NCBI GenBank assembly: GCA_905215345.1
Contig: CAJMPR010000003.1
Location: 186,001 to 250,000, forward strand
Source: an uncultured bacterium
Lineage (GTDB): Bacteria > Bacteroidota > Bacteroidia > Bacteroidales > Bacteroidaceae
Direction of reading: 5' to 3'
DNA length: 64,000 nucleotides
The notes under the pieces are model-generated. The model was not told the origin of the DNA and made no database searches. It was given only the letters and a program-made list of their open reading frames with translations. Shown here in pieces: positions 35,491 through 43,798 of the stretch; positions within the stretch are counted from its first letter, which is position 1, and every line of letters starts with the position of its first letter. Made by a program: the position numbers and the translations under genes.

Positions 35491-35565
35491 TCACGCTCTT
35501 GATGCCACCACCACGACGCGAATAATATGCAGGACTGCCAGGTTAATAGATGTATGTAGATTCAT
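35491..35565 (-). CDS. ilv operon leader peptide
   Basis: A 24-codon frame starting ATG at 35565 and ending TGA at 35493-35491. It encodes three Ile, three Leu and five Val, including the run IIRVVVV at residues 14-20 just before the stop. The stop overlaps the antiterminator segment. A ribosome stalled at the Ile/Val codons would leave that segment free and allow read-through. A ribosome reaching the stop would cover it and allow termination. This is the classical design of branched-chain amino-acid attenuation. Confidence 0.88.
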   Translation of the reverse strand: MNLHTSINLAVLHIIRVVVVASRA

Positions 35566-35611
35566 AACTTTATTCTCTTAATTGTTTTCTTTATATCCTA
35601 TAAATATGCTG

Positions 35612-35642
35612 CAAAGGTAAGGGCTTTTTTATAAACTCCAAA
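35612..35642 (-). promoter_or_regulatory. promoter of the ilv operon
   Basis: On the minus strand the -33 element TTTG (35642-35639) and the -7 element TACCTTTG (35619-35612) are separated by 19 bp, a full match to the Bacteroides consensus. The leader peptide starts 46 bp downstream. The stretch 35645-35830 holds nothing else I recognise. Confidence 0.85.
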
Positions 35643-35832
35643 CAAATTGAAGAAAAAAAAGATATAATTATGAATAATCGTAAGAAAAGAACGTCATAAA
35701 ATCCTTTTTTATCACTTAATGGTTTCAAATATAACCATTCGTATAAACTATAAAAAGTATATCCGTAATGCCTAAAGCACTTAATTATCTGAAAATTACC
35801 TGTCCCCCTCCTATCACAAAATAAATAATTCG

Positions 35833-35840
35833 TATCTTTG
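35833..35840 (+). promoter_or_regulatory. -7 element TATCTTTG for the FKBP-type isomerase gene
   Basis: A TAnnTTTG match 58 bp before the start codon. Confidence 0.6.
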
Positions 35841-35898
35841 GCACTTGCTATTCGCAAAAACAGCAACATTTACTAATTAAATAAAGAACTAAAAATTA

Positions 35899-36489
35899 AT
35901 GGAAACAGTAGAAAACAAGTACATCACCGTAGCATACAAGCTGTACTCGATAGAAAACGGAGAAAGAGATTTCGAAGAAGAAGCACCCGCAGAACATCCG
36001 TTCCAATTCATTTCAGGCTTGGGATTAACTTTGGATACTTTCGAGAACCAAGTGAAGAACCTGAACAAAGGTGATAAATTCGACTTCACTATTAAAGCAG
36101 AAGAGGCTTACGGTGAATATGACGATGATCATGTTATCGATCTTCCCAAAGACATCTTCGTTATTGAGGGCAAGTTTGATACCGAACGGGTTGTAGAAGG
36201 GGCTGTAATTCCTTTGATGACCGCAGAAGGACAGCGCATCAACGGAAGCGTAGTGGAAGTGAAAGACGACGTTGTTGTAATGGATATGAATCACCCGTTG
36301 GCAGGTTGCGACTTGAATTTTGTAGGCGAAATCATAGAAAGCCGTCCGGCTACCAATGAAGAACTGGCTGAAATTGCCCGCATGATGAGCGGTGGCGGTT
36401 GCAGCTGTGGTTGCGACGACTGTGGAGATGGCTGTGGCGACGGATGCGGAGACCATGACCACAAATGTGGAGAAGGATGCTGTAAATAG
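35899..36489 (+). CDS. SlyD-like FKBP-type peptidyl-prolyl isomerase with Cys-rich tail
   Basis: A 196-residue protein. The FKBP half-barrel is split by an insert-in-flap domain as in SlyD (ISGLGLTLDTFENQVKNLNK, DFTIKAEEAYGEYDDDHVID, then NHPLAGCDLNF). It should act as a prolyl isomerase and chaperone in the cytoplasm. The last 31 residues (166-196) are low-complexity with nine Cys, two His and many Asp/Gly, a metal-binding tail comparable to the His-rich tail of E. coli SlyD but dominated by cysteine. It is monocistronic and convergent with the next gene. Confidence 0.92.
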   Translation: METVENKYITVAYKLYSIENGERDFEEEAPAEHPFQFISGLGLTLDTFENQVKNLNKGDKFDFTIKAEEAYGEYDDDHVIDLPKDIFVIEGKFDTERVVEGAVIPLMTAEGQRINGSVVEVKDDVVVMDMNHPLAGCDLNFVGEIIESRPATNEELAEIARMMSGGGCSCGCDDCGDGCGDGCGDHDHKCGEGCCK

Positions 36490-36497
36490 TAATTAAT

Positions 36498-36576
36498 GAT
36501 TGGTGATTAGTGATTAGTTTGTATAAGGTGCGGCTATATGCCGCAGATAGCATCAACAAATCACTAATCACCAATC
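36498..36576. repeat. nested inverted repeat between convergent genes
   Basis: The arms GATTGGTGATTAGTGATT (36498-36515) and 36559-36576 are perfect reverse complements over 18 bp. Inside is a smaller GCGGC-TATAT-GCCGC hairpin (36530-36544). The outer sequence also contains direct GTGATTAG repeats. It probably ends transcription from both sides. Confidence 0.8.
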
Positions 36577-36581
36577 GTCAA

Positions 36582-37862
36582 TCACTTATTTGTCATTATC
36601 TCCAACACCAACTTATCCGTTTCATTCATTCCTTGCGAACCTATTCTGGTGAGATTACGGATACTTTGGTCTACATCTTCATCAATAATTCCTTCTACAG
36701 AAGTCACACAACGATTTTCCATTGCCATAATAGCAGATAAAACTGCGGTAGAAACGCCCGTCGTCACTTTTAAGGCGCAACTGGGTTTGGCACCGTCACA
36801 AATCATTCCGGTAAGATTGGCTATCATATTCTGAACGGCGTATGCCACTTGGTTATACGAGCCACCCATCAGCCAGGTAATTCCACAACTGGAACCCGTA
36901 GCAGCTACCACACAACCACACAAAGCCGATAAACGCCCCAAACTCTGCTTGATATAAATCACCGTCAAGTGGCTTAACATAAGCGCACGAATCAATTCTT
37001 CTTCTGATTTTCCATTCTCTTCTGCATAAACCAACACAGGTAATGTAGCGGAAATACCTTGATTCCCACTTCCCGAATTACTCATTACTGGTATCATTGC
37101 TCCCGCCATTCGGGCATCACAAGCACCTGACGTATAAGAAAGGATATGAGAGAATACACTATCTCCTAATACCTTATGTTCGTATGTGCCACGCAGCATC
37201 TTACCCAGTCCATGCCCATAATCTCCTTTAAATGAACGTTCGGCGGCAGCCTTATTCAAACGGGCTGTATCAAGAATAAAGCGAATTTCATCCAACGGAG
37301 TAGTCATAGCAAAATCATAAACTTTGCGCAAAGTCAAGTCAACTGTTTGTTCCTTTTCTTCACTACTGCATTCATTTTCTTTATTCAAGAACACCTCATC
37401 ATTACGTCCTATATATATAAAGGTAGTATGTCCTCCGGCAATAACAGCCACAGACTTATCGTTTCCGGCTTCACAGCATACTTCTATGTATAGCTTCTCT
37501 GCTATATTTTCTTTTAGAGCTATACTGATACGCTTTTCATCAATAAAACGTTTTCCTTCTTCCACCGCGGCAGAGGTACTGTCTTTCAATACTTCCAGTT
37601 GATACTCCGATTTACCGATCAGTGCTCCCAATGCCACAGCAATAGGTAATCCAATCATGCCCGTACCGGGGATTCCCACTCCCATCGCATTTTTAAGGAT
37701 ATTGGCACTCAACAAAACATTAATTTTCTCCGGCTTCACACCTAAGGTTTCAGTCGCTTTGGCTACACATAAAGCCACAGCAATAGGTTCCGTACAGCCA
37801 ATTGCAGGGACAACCTCACATTGTATCAATGCAATTATCTGTTTTCTTTCCAATTCAGTCAT
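36582..37862 (-). CDS. L-cysteine desulfidase / serine dehydratase alpha-chain family protein (UPF0597)
   Basis: From the ATG at 37862 (MTELERKQII) the protein has 426 residues; the frame extends 24 codons upstream, but the -7 element lies there. It shows VVPAIGCTEPIAVALCVAKA near the N-terminus, SNSGSGNQGISATLPVLVYA, and a cysteine-rich GCVVAATGSSCGITWLMGG. These cysteines are expected to bind an iron-sulfur cluster that breaks cysteine to sulfide, ammonia and pyruvate (the CyuA/YhaM group). Serine deaminase activity is an alternative. Confidence 0.88.
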   Translation of the reverse strand: MTELERKQIIALIQCEVVPAIGCTEPIAVALCVAKATETLGVKPEKINVLLSANILKNAMGVGIPGTGMIGLPIAVALGALIGKSEYQLEVLKDSTSAAVEEGKRFIDEKRISIALKENIAEKLYIEVCCEAGNDKSVAVIAGGHTTFIYIGRNDEVFLNKENECSSEEKEQTVDLTLRKVYDFAMTTPLDEIRFILDTARLNKAAAERSFKGDYGHGLGKMLRGTYEHKVLGDSVFSHILSYTSGACDARMAGAMIPVMSNSGSGNQGISATLPVLVYAEENGKSEEELIRALMLSHLTVIYIKQSLGRLSALCGCVVAATGSSCGITWLMGGSYNQVAYAVQNMIANLTGMICDGAKPSCALKVTTGVSTAVLSAIMAMENRCVTSVEGIIDEDVDQSIRNLTRIGSQGMNETDKLVLEIMTNK

Positions 37863-37891
37863 ATATAATGTACTTTTATTCAAGATTAATG

Positions 37892-37899
37892 CAAATATA
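37892..37899 (-). promoter_or_regulatory. -7 element TATATTTG for the cysteine desulfidase-like gene
   Basis: A TAnnTTTG match on the minus strand, 29 bp before the ATG at 37862. A second identical copy is at 37913-37920. Confidence 0.6.
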
Positions 37900-37974
37900 G
37901 AGGAATAACAAACAAATATAACAGAGTTTACCACTCTTTTTTGTTTCTAAAACTATTATCACAAAATAATAGCG

Positions 37975-37982
37975 TATTTTTG
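37975..37982 (+). promoter_or_regulatory. -7 element TATTTTTG for the PCMD lipoprotein gene
   Basis: A TAnnTTTG match 34 bp before the start codon at 38017. Confidence 0.55.
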
Positions 37983-38016
37983 CAAAATACTAAACTATAT
38001 TTATCAACACTCTAAA

Positions 38017-39129
38017 ATGAAGTCTATGAATTTAAAGAAGTGGGTTATCAGTCTCATCCTTATATTGACGATAACATCGTGTATACAAGAGGAAGCTCCA
38101 AATGCCGAGGCGGATATAGAAACTTGTACACTTCCCGATAACTTATTGATTCGTGAACCTGTGATTGAGAACGAACGGGTAATCTTAATAGTAAGAGACG
38201 GAGCCGACATTACCAAACTCGCTCCTGAATTTACAATTACTCCCGGTGCTACCATTAGTCCGGCCAGTGGTACCACGCTCAACTTCAGCGAGCCACAGAC
38301 ATACACCGTAACGTCCGAAGACGGAAACTGGAAGAAAGTGTATGAAGTCAGCGTAAAGTCTTTCGTAATACCTTCCATTTTCCATTTCGACGAGGCAGTG
38401 CCCTACATGCAAAAGGGAGAAATTGTTTATTATAACTTCCGCGAGACCTATGCCCCCGGCCGCTTTATGGAGTGGACCAATGCCAATGCAGGCTTCAACT
38501 ACACTGGCGTAAAGGCTGCCCCGGACGACTATCCCACCAGTCCATACCCCTATGGAAAAGTAGGTGCGTGCGTAAAGCTAACAACCAAAAGCACAGGTTC
38601 TTTAGGAGCCATACTCAATATGTACATCGCTGCCGGCAACCTGTTTACGGGAGCATTCAAAATCGTAATTCCGGAGGTAGTGAAAGCCACCAAGTTCGGC
38701 CTTCCCTACACTCATATCCCTACGTCTATCAAAGGTTACTACAAGTATAAAGCCGGAGAGGAATTCTCAATAGCCGGACAAGTAGTGCCAGACAAGAAAG
38801 ACATCTTCGACCTCTATGCCGTGTTCTACGAAACAGATGAGGAAGTGAATAGTCTGGACGGAACCAATATTTTCACCAGTCCGAACATCATTTCCATTGC
38901 CCGCATTGGAGAGGCAGCGAAGGAGACGGATGAATGGACAGAATTTAATTTGCCGTTCGTTACCAAAGCGGGCAAGAAAGTCAACGCGCAGAAACTGCAA
39001 GAAGGAGGATACAACCTGGCTATTGTCTTTGCTTCGAGCATCAAAGGCGACTTGTTTGAAGGAGCTGTGGGCAGTACCTTATACATAGACGAAGTGAAAT
39101 TAAGCTATACAGACAACGTAAACGAATAA
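38017..39129 (+). CDS. PCMD domain-containing lipoprotein
   Basis: A 370-residue protein with a lipoprotein signal ending ITSC (about residue 22). An Ig-like/DUF5018-type segment lies at about 40-120 (PGATISPASGTTLNFSEP, YTVTSEDGNWKKVYEVSV). The C-terminal PCMD (putative carbohydrate metabolism) domain spans about 130-368 and ends GSTLYIDEVKLSY. It is probably surface-exposed and glycan-related, but no activity is known. A barrel protein gene starts 2 bp downstream, so the pair is co-transcribed. A paralogue with the same C-terminal domain is at 40.5-42.1 kb. Confidence 0.85.
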   Translation: MKSMNLKKWVISLILILTITSCIQEEAPNAEADIETCTLPDNLLIREPVIENERVILIVRDGADITKLAPEFTITPGATISPASGTTLNFSEPQTYTVTSEDGNWKKVYEVSVKSFVIPSIFHFDEAVPYMQKGEIVYYNFRETYAPGRFMEWTNANAGFNYTGVKAAPDDYPTSPYPYGKVGACVKLTTKSTGSLGAILNMYIAAGNLFTGAFKIVIPEVVKATKFGLPYTHIPTSIKGYYKYKAGEEFSIAGQVVPDKKDIFDLYAVFYETDEEVNSLDGTNIFTSPNIISIARIGEAAKETDEWTEFNLPFVTKAGKKVNAQKLQEGGYNLAIVFASSIKGDLFEGAVGSTLYIDEVKLSYTDNVNE

Positions 39130-39131
39130 AT

Positions 39132-39914
39132 ATGAAAAAACAAATATTACTTATTTGCTTGATTCTAACAAGTGTAGCCGGAAGAGTGCAAGCTCAGGAA
39201 GAACGAAACCATAGCATTATCTGGTCGGCTGTGCATGGACTGGAATACGAAGTGAGAGCCGGTATCAACATCGGTGGAGCTACTCCCCTGCCATTGCCCG
39301 AAGAAATCAGATCAATAAACGAATTCAGTCCCAATGTCAACCTCTCGCTTGAAGGACAAATCACAAAATGGTTCGACAAACAGAAGAAGTGGGGAATGAT
39401 TCTAGGGCTTCGCCTTGAGAACAAAGGCATGGAAACCAAAGCCCGCGTAAAGAACTACGGTATGGAAATCATCGGCGATGGCGGTGAACGCCTGGCAGGT
39501 AACTGGACAGGAAACGTAAAAACCAAGTTCAGAAGTTCTTATTTCTCCATCCCCATATTGGCAGCCTATCAACTTAGTAAGCGCGTGAAGCTCAGCGCAG
39601 GTCCTTATATGTCGTTCCAAATGGGTGGCGACTTCAATGGTTATGTGTCCGATGGATACTTACGAAAAGGCGACCCCACAGGTACAAAGGTTGAATTTAA
39701 AGACGGTAACACCGCACCTTATGACTTCTCCGAGGACTTGAGAAGTTTCCAGTGGGGTGTTCAGGCTGGTGTTACGTGGAAGGCATTCAAGCGGCTCACC
39801 GTGCACGGAGACTTGGTTTGGGGACTGAATGATATCTTTAAGAAAGAGTTCAAGACCATCACCTTCAACATGTATCCCATTTATCTGAATGCAGGGTTTG
39901 GTTACGCATTCTAA
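39132..39914 (+). CDS. outer-membrane beta-barrel (PorT-like) protein
   Basis: A 260-residue protein with a signal peptide ending VQAQ (about 22), followed by alternating amphipathic strands (AGINIGGATPLPLP, SLEGQITKWFDKQKKWGMIL, YFSIPILAAYQLSKRVKLSA, VQAGVTWKAFKRLTVHGDLV) and a C-terminal aromatic residue (FGYAF). It lies 2 bp downstream of the PCMD lipoprotein, suggesting an outer-membrane complex; the role is unknown. Confidence 0.85.
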   Translation: MKKQILLICLILTSVAGRVQAQEERNHSIIWSAVHGLEYEVRAGINIGGATPLPLPEEIRSINEFSPNVNLSLEGQITKWFDKQKKWGMILGLRLENKGMETKARVKNYGMEIIGDGGERLAGNWTGNVKTKFRSSYFSIPILAAYQLSKRVKLSAGPYMSFQMGGDFNGYVSDGYLRKGDPTGTKVEFKDGNTAPYDFSEDLRSFQWGVQAGVTWKAFKRLTVHGDLVWGLNDIFKKEFKTITFNMYPIYLNAGFGYAF

Positions 39915-39952
39915 AAAACGTCAGAACACTTAACATCGCCTTTGCGATGTGT

Positions 39953-40031
39953 TATCTTTGTAGAGTAAATTTATAGAGATTTCAATTATAACTTAAGATA
40001 AAAGGAGCGGTAACCCTGCTCCTTTTCTTTT
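39953..40031 (+). ncRNA. possible short transcript: orphan promoter plus terminator
   Basis: A consensus -7 element TATCTTTG (39953-39960) is followed only 40 bp later by a perfect 9-bp hairpin AAAAGGAGC (40000-40008)/GCTCCTTTT (40018-40026) and CTTTTT. No reading frame of useful size lies between. A 7-bp hairpin at 39933-39950 just before it may end the upstream gene. Together these could define a small RNA of about 60-65 nt. The -33 match is poor (TTAA at 39930). Confidence 0.45.
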
Positions 40032-40054
40032 TCCCGCTCTACCATTCTCTATTT

Positions 40055-40118
40055 GTAAAGTAGTACTTGACGTTCGCAATGTGGCACTTTAGCAACCTAA
40101 AGTAGAAGACGGAGTAGC
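40055..40118. repeat. degenerate 21-bp tandem array in a gene-poor gap
   Basis: Units start at 40055 (GTAAAGTAGTACTT), 40076 (GCAATGTGGCACTT) and 40097 (CTAAAGTAGAAGAC). The first two fit GTAAA-N5-ACTT-N7 closely, the same core as the arrays near 25.1 and 63.4 kb. This lies in the 623-bp gap between two convergent genes. Confidence 0.7.
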
Positions 40119-40227
40119 CGAAACGCCATACTTTAACACCCCAAATGACAGCCATTTACTCTGAAAACCTGCGTGATTCTGGCAAAACACCCCGTCGTTT
40201 CGGACAATAGCTCACGAAGTGACGGGT

Positions 40228-40293
40228 GATGATGCTGCAAGTGATGAATGATATAACTGCAAGTAATGCATAATGCATCGTGTAGTAATGCAT
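40228..40293. repeat. three 22-bp tandem repeats
   Basis: Units at 40228-40249, 40250-40271 and 40272-40293. The first two share CTGCAAGTRATG, and the second and third end in AGTAATGCAT. This is a different sequence family from the array just upstream but has nearly the same period. Nothing else was recognised from 40294 to 40470. Confidence 0.75.
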
Positions 40294-40477
40294 GATACGT
40301 TTTGACAGTAAAAACCATGTATTTAGGGCTTCGGTCTGTTAAACTTGCATAAATCTGCTATTGACAAGGTTTTAAAAAGTATTCAGCAGAAGGGCTTACG
40401 AAAAATTACACATTAAATTTTATAGATGTTCTTTGTACAAACGGATGATATTTACACTTGAGCAGATGTCTATTTAT

Positions 40478-40515
40478 AAAAAATCTCCCAATAATACTTT
40501 GATATCATTGAGAGA
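40478..40515 (-). terminator. terminator of the calycin/PCMD gene
   Basis: On the minus strand ATCTCTCAAT (40515-40506) pairs with ATTGGGAGAT (40492-40483) with one G-U pair, followed by a run of T. Confidence 0.75.
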
Positions 40516-40537
40516 TCTTACTATGTATAAAAATAGA

Positions 40538-42118
40538 TTAATCAGTCAAAATCTTAAAGCCATCAATTAATAATACACTTCCCGGCGCACCATTATAAGT
40601 AGCACCGTCTTCACTAGAAGTACAAATAAAGGTTATTTTATATTTTTTACTTTTATCAAAAGATTTACCGTTCATTTCCGAGAATGGTATTTCAAAATAT
40701 GTCCAATCAGCTTTATCTGTTTTATCTTCCAATTGAGCCTTTAAAACCAAATACGGAGAAGTATTAATTATATAATCTTTGTTTTCTTCCTTAGTAGAGC
40801 CTCCAATCAAAGTAACATCTTGTCCATTTTCATCTACAGCCTCATATAATACAGCATAAATATCACACTTATCTGTTTTACCTGCAACAATCTGTCCAGC
40901 AGCATCTCTATAAATTTGTCCCGCAGTATACTTATACCAACCAGAGAATGTCAAAGGTTTACCGCCAGTGTATTCAATTCCAAATTTTGTACTGGCTAAT
41001 TTATCATCCATAACAGTCTCAAATGTCCCTAAAAAAAGACTCCCTGCCGTATTCCGCGGTACTCCAAACATATCTTGCAAAGGTGCTGCTGCCTCGGGAA
41101 AAACAGTATCCAAAGTTCTAATAACAACTGAAGTTCTACCTGATTTAGCATCATCATTGGGTTCTACAGCATATTGCAAAGCATTAGCCCAATCTGGTGC
41201 GGCATAACTCAACATTCCTTTTATTGAAGTTACGCCATCATTTGTAGACCCCCATGGACCGCCAACAGGTAATTTATATTTCTGATCTGTATACATTGTT
41301 CCTGAAATCTCTTCCCATTCTTCAAAATCATAAGACAAAAGAGTATTTTTCCCGGAAATATAAACAGAATAAGTTACTACTGTTCCATCTTCTGCAATAA
41401 CAGTATAAGTTACTTTTTTATTACCTGAAAAGTCTTGAGCAACTCCACTCGCAGGAGTAACTGTAGCCCCATCAGAAACAGTAAATATTGGTACTAAAGC
41501 ATTCAAATCTGTATCTGTTGCAGTTTCAGCAACTTTAAAAATAATTGTTTTATCTTCATTGATAACAGGCTGCTGAGTTACGATTTCACTATCAAAAGTA
41601 AAACTCTTGATTAGTGCTTCTGAACTTTCATTACCAGTCATTTTAGTACCTTCATAAGTTACCTGTACATTTTGAGACGCACCGCTAAGTTTGGCAGCTA
41701 TATCCAATTGAACAGTAATTTTATTGTTTACTATTGTACCCACAGCTTTTACATCAGCCGTAAGCTGATACTTCTCTATATTTAAAGTTTGAGTTCCGAC
41801 GAAAGAATAAGACTCTCCTTCTTTGTTCAGTTTACAATCTTTCAATTCAATATCACCCAAGTCCATACCTATTAAACTAAATTTAGCTAACAGCAAATTT
41901 ACAGCAGAATTACTGGCTTTGGAGATAGTAATATTCTTAGGCAGACCGGAAGCAATGGTAGTTCCTTCCAATTTTATATCCAATGTTCCTTTATAATTGC
42001 CCGCAATCTCACTATCTATAACTTTAGAATAGTCTGGTGCGTCATCATCATCGCTACAAGCTGTAAACAAACTCATTGAACAGATCAATGCAAACAAATA
42101 AAACAAATTTTTCTTCAT
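40538..42118 (-). CDS. calycin-like and PCMD domain lipoprotein
   Basis: A 526-residue protein with a lipoprotein signal ending FTAC (about residue 20), then Ser/Asp-rich residues. An N-terminal calycin-like barrel covers about 35-165 (IAGNYKGTLDIKLEGTTIAS and following). An Ig-like/DUF5018-type segment lies at about 170-255 (SDGATVTPASGVAQDFSGNK). The PCMD domain is at about 260-525, ending GSVLLIDGFKILTD. It shares the last two modules with the lipoprotein at 38.0-39.1 kb. It is likely a surface glycan-associated protein; the function is unproven. The 508-bp gap upstream is AT-rich and holds large palindromes. Confidence 0.85.
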   Translation of the reverse strand: MKKNLFYLFALICSMSLFTACSDDDDAPDYSKVIDSEIAGNYKGTLDIKLEGTTIASGLPKNITISKASNSAVNLLLAKFSLIGMDLGDIELKDCKLNKEGESYSFVGTQTLNIEKYQLTADVKAVGTIVNNKITVQLDIAAKLSGASQNVQVTYEGTKMTGNESSEALIKSFTFDSEIVTQQPVINEDKTIIFKVAETATDTDLNALVPIFTVSDGATVTPASGVAQDFSGNKKVTYTVIAEDGTVVTYSVYISGKNTLLSYDFEEWEEISGTMYTDQKYKLPVGGPWGSTNDGVTSIKGMLSYAAPDWANALQYAVEPNDDAKSGRTSVVIRTLDTVFPEAAAPLQDMFGVPRNTAGSLFLGTFETVMDDKLASTKFGIEYTGGKPLTFSGWYKYTAGQIYRDAAGQIVAGKTDKCDIYAVLYEAVDENGQDVTLIGGSTKEENKDYIINTSPYLVLKAQLEDKTDKADWTYFEIPFSEMNGKSFDKSKKYKITFICTSSEDGATYNGAPGSVLLIDGFKILTD

Positions 42119-42344
42119 ACTAAGTTCTTGTTTAGTTAATAAATTATTCCTTCATCAGGAACATTTAATTTTCTCTTTTTTATCAATGGCACAAAGTAAC
42201 ACTTTCTGCAATTTACCTACAAGGTCTTTTCTATAAAATAGATGTTCTTTTTTTCATGTTTTTATTTAAACTATAAAAATCTTTTTTCCCAAGAATGAAG
42301 TTTCTATTTCCAGAAAGAAAAGTTTATTTGCTTAGATGCAAAAC

Positions 42345-42425
42345 TATAAATCAAGGCTTCAGTTATATAAATTAAACCTTCATTTTTATAACTTAAAGTT
42401 TGATTTATAAAAATGAAGATTTAAT
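42345..42425. repeat. AT-rich 21-bp periodic repeat with a 21-bp palindrome
   Basis: TATAAA-type units begin at 42345, 42366, 42387 and 42406. The segment 42371-42391 (core TTAAACCTTCATTTTTATAA) is the reverse complement of 42405-42425 with one mismatch around a 13-base loop. Confidence 0.7.
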
Positions 42426-42439
42426 TTGTAGTATATATA

Positions 42440-42484
42440 GGTAGTAAAAGAGCTTTTCTTCCTGAAAAAAGTTCTTTTACTACC
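42440..42484. repeat. 18-bp palindrome upstream of aroC
   Basis: The arms GGTAGTAAAAGAGCTTTT (42440-42457) and AAAAGTTCTTTTACTACC (42467-42484) are complementary over 18 bp with one wobble and a 9-base loop. It could be a hairpin or an operator; no T-run follows directly. Confidence 0.75.
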
Positions 42485-42626
42485 AAGAAAAAGGGGAAAA
42501 AGATATATTTATCGCCATTTTTGAAACGTTTTACGAAATTATTTGTTACCTTTAAAAATTCAAAAGCCTTTATAGCAAAGCTAATTGGCATATTAATCTC
42601 ATATATAAACCCTTAAAACATTTGAT

Positions 42627-43703
42627 ATGTTCAACTCATTCGGCAATATTCTCCGCCTTACCAGTTTTGGAGAGTCTCATGGTAAAGGCATAGGTGGCGT
42701 AATAGATGGATTCCCTGCCGGAATCACCATTGACATGGACTTTGTACAGTCAGAACTCGACCGCCGCCGTCCCGGGCAATCACGTATCACTACCTCACGA
42801 AAAGAATCGGATAAAGTAGAATTCCTCTCAGGTATCTTTGAGGGTAAATCTACCGGTTGTCCCATCGGTTTTATCGTATGGAATGAAAACCAGCACTCTA
42901 ATGATTATAATAATCTGAAAGAAGTATATCGTCCATCGCATGCCGACTATACCTATAAAGTTAAATATGGCATACGCGACCATCGAGGTGGCGGCCGTTC
43001 ATCGGCACGCGAAACCATTTCACGTGTGGTGGCAGGTTCTTTGGCTAAAATGGCACTAAACCAACTCGGAATTCACATCACAGCATATACTTCGCAGGTA
43101 GGCCCCATCAAACTTGAAGAGAACTATACAGCTTACGACCTCGACCTGATTGAAACAAATCCGGTGCGCTGTCCCGACCCTGAAAAGGCCAAGGAAATGG
43201 AAGAGCTGATTTTCAAGATAAAGGGAGAAGGTGATACTATTGGCGGTGTCGTAACCTGCGTTGTCAAAGGATGTCCCATTGGATTAGGACAACCAATTTA
43301 CGGCAAGCTGCACGCTGCTTTGGCAGCCGGTATGCTCAGTATCAATGCAGCAAAAGCATTTGAATACGGAGACGGGTTCAAGGGTTTAAAGATGAAAGGT
43401 TCTGAACAGAATGATGTATTTTTTAATAATAACGGACGCATTGAAACGCGTACCAACCATTCGGGAGGTATTCAAGGCGGTATCAGCAACGGGCAAGACA
43501 TTTATTTCCGTGTAGCTTTCAAACCGGTGGCAACCGTATTAATGGAACAACATACTGTCAATATGGATGGTGTTGACACTACCCTCAAAGCTCGCGGACG
43601 TCATGACCCATGTGTGTTGCCACGTGCCGTACCTATTGTAGAGGCAATGACAGCTTTGACCTTATTAGATTATTATCTGGTAGATCGTACTACACAGTTA
43701 TAG
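42627..43703 (+). CDS. aroC: chorismate synthase
   Basis: Final step of the shikimate pathway; needs reduced FMN. It has 358 residues. Motifs are SFGESHGKGIGGVIDGFPAG, RRRPGQSRITTSRKESD, DHRGGGRSSARETISRVVAG and RHDPCVLPRAVPIVEAM. Gene order aroC then M20 dipeptidase then anmK runs on the plus strand. Confidence 0.97.
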   Translation: MFNSFGNILRLTSFGESHGKGIGGVIDGFPAGITIDMDFVQSELDRRRPGQSRITTSRKESDKVEFLSGIFEGKSTGCPIGFIVWNENQHSNDYNNLKEVYRPSHADYTYKVKYGIRDHRGGGRSSARETISRVVAGSLAKMALNQLGIHITAYTSQVGPIKLEENYTAYDLDLIETNPVRCPDPEKAKEMEELIFKIKGEGDTIGGVVTCVVKGCPIGLGQPIYGKLHAALAAGMLSINAAKAFEYGDGFKGLKMKGSEQNDVFFNNNGRIETRTNHSGGIQGGISNGQDIYFRVAFKPVATVLMEQHTVNMDGVDTTLKARGRHDPCVLPRAVPIVEAMTALTLLDYYLVDRTTQL

Positions 43704-43798
43704 TTCAAATATTAAATATTAGGTATTAAATATAAATCTCCGCATAGCCCTATCACAAAGATTTAGTACCTACTATTTAATAATTAATATTCAACACC
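43704..43798. repeat. imperfect AT-rich inverted repeat after aroC
   Basis: TTAGGTATTAAATATAAATCT near 43718-43739 is an imperfect reverse complement of AGATTTAGTACCTACTA near 43759-43775. It is of the same general class as the inverted repeats after thyA and the SlyD-like gene. Confidence 0.45.

Noticed and set aside
39132..39914. Calling the barrel gene a SusE/F or transporter
   Set aside because: It has the size and strand pattern of PorT-like barrels but no plug domain, TonB box or glycan-binding motif.
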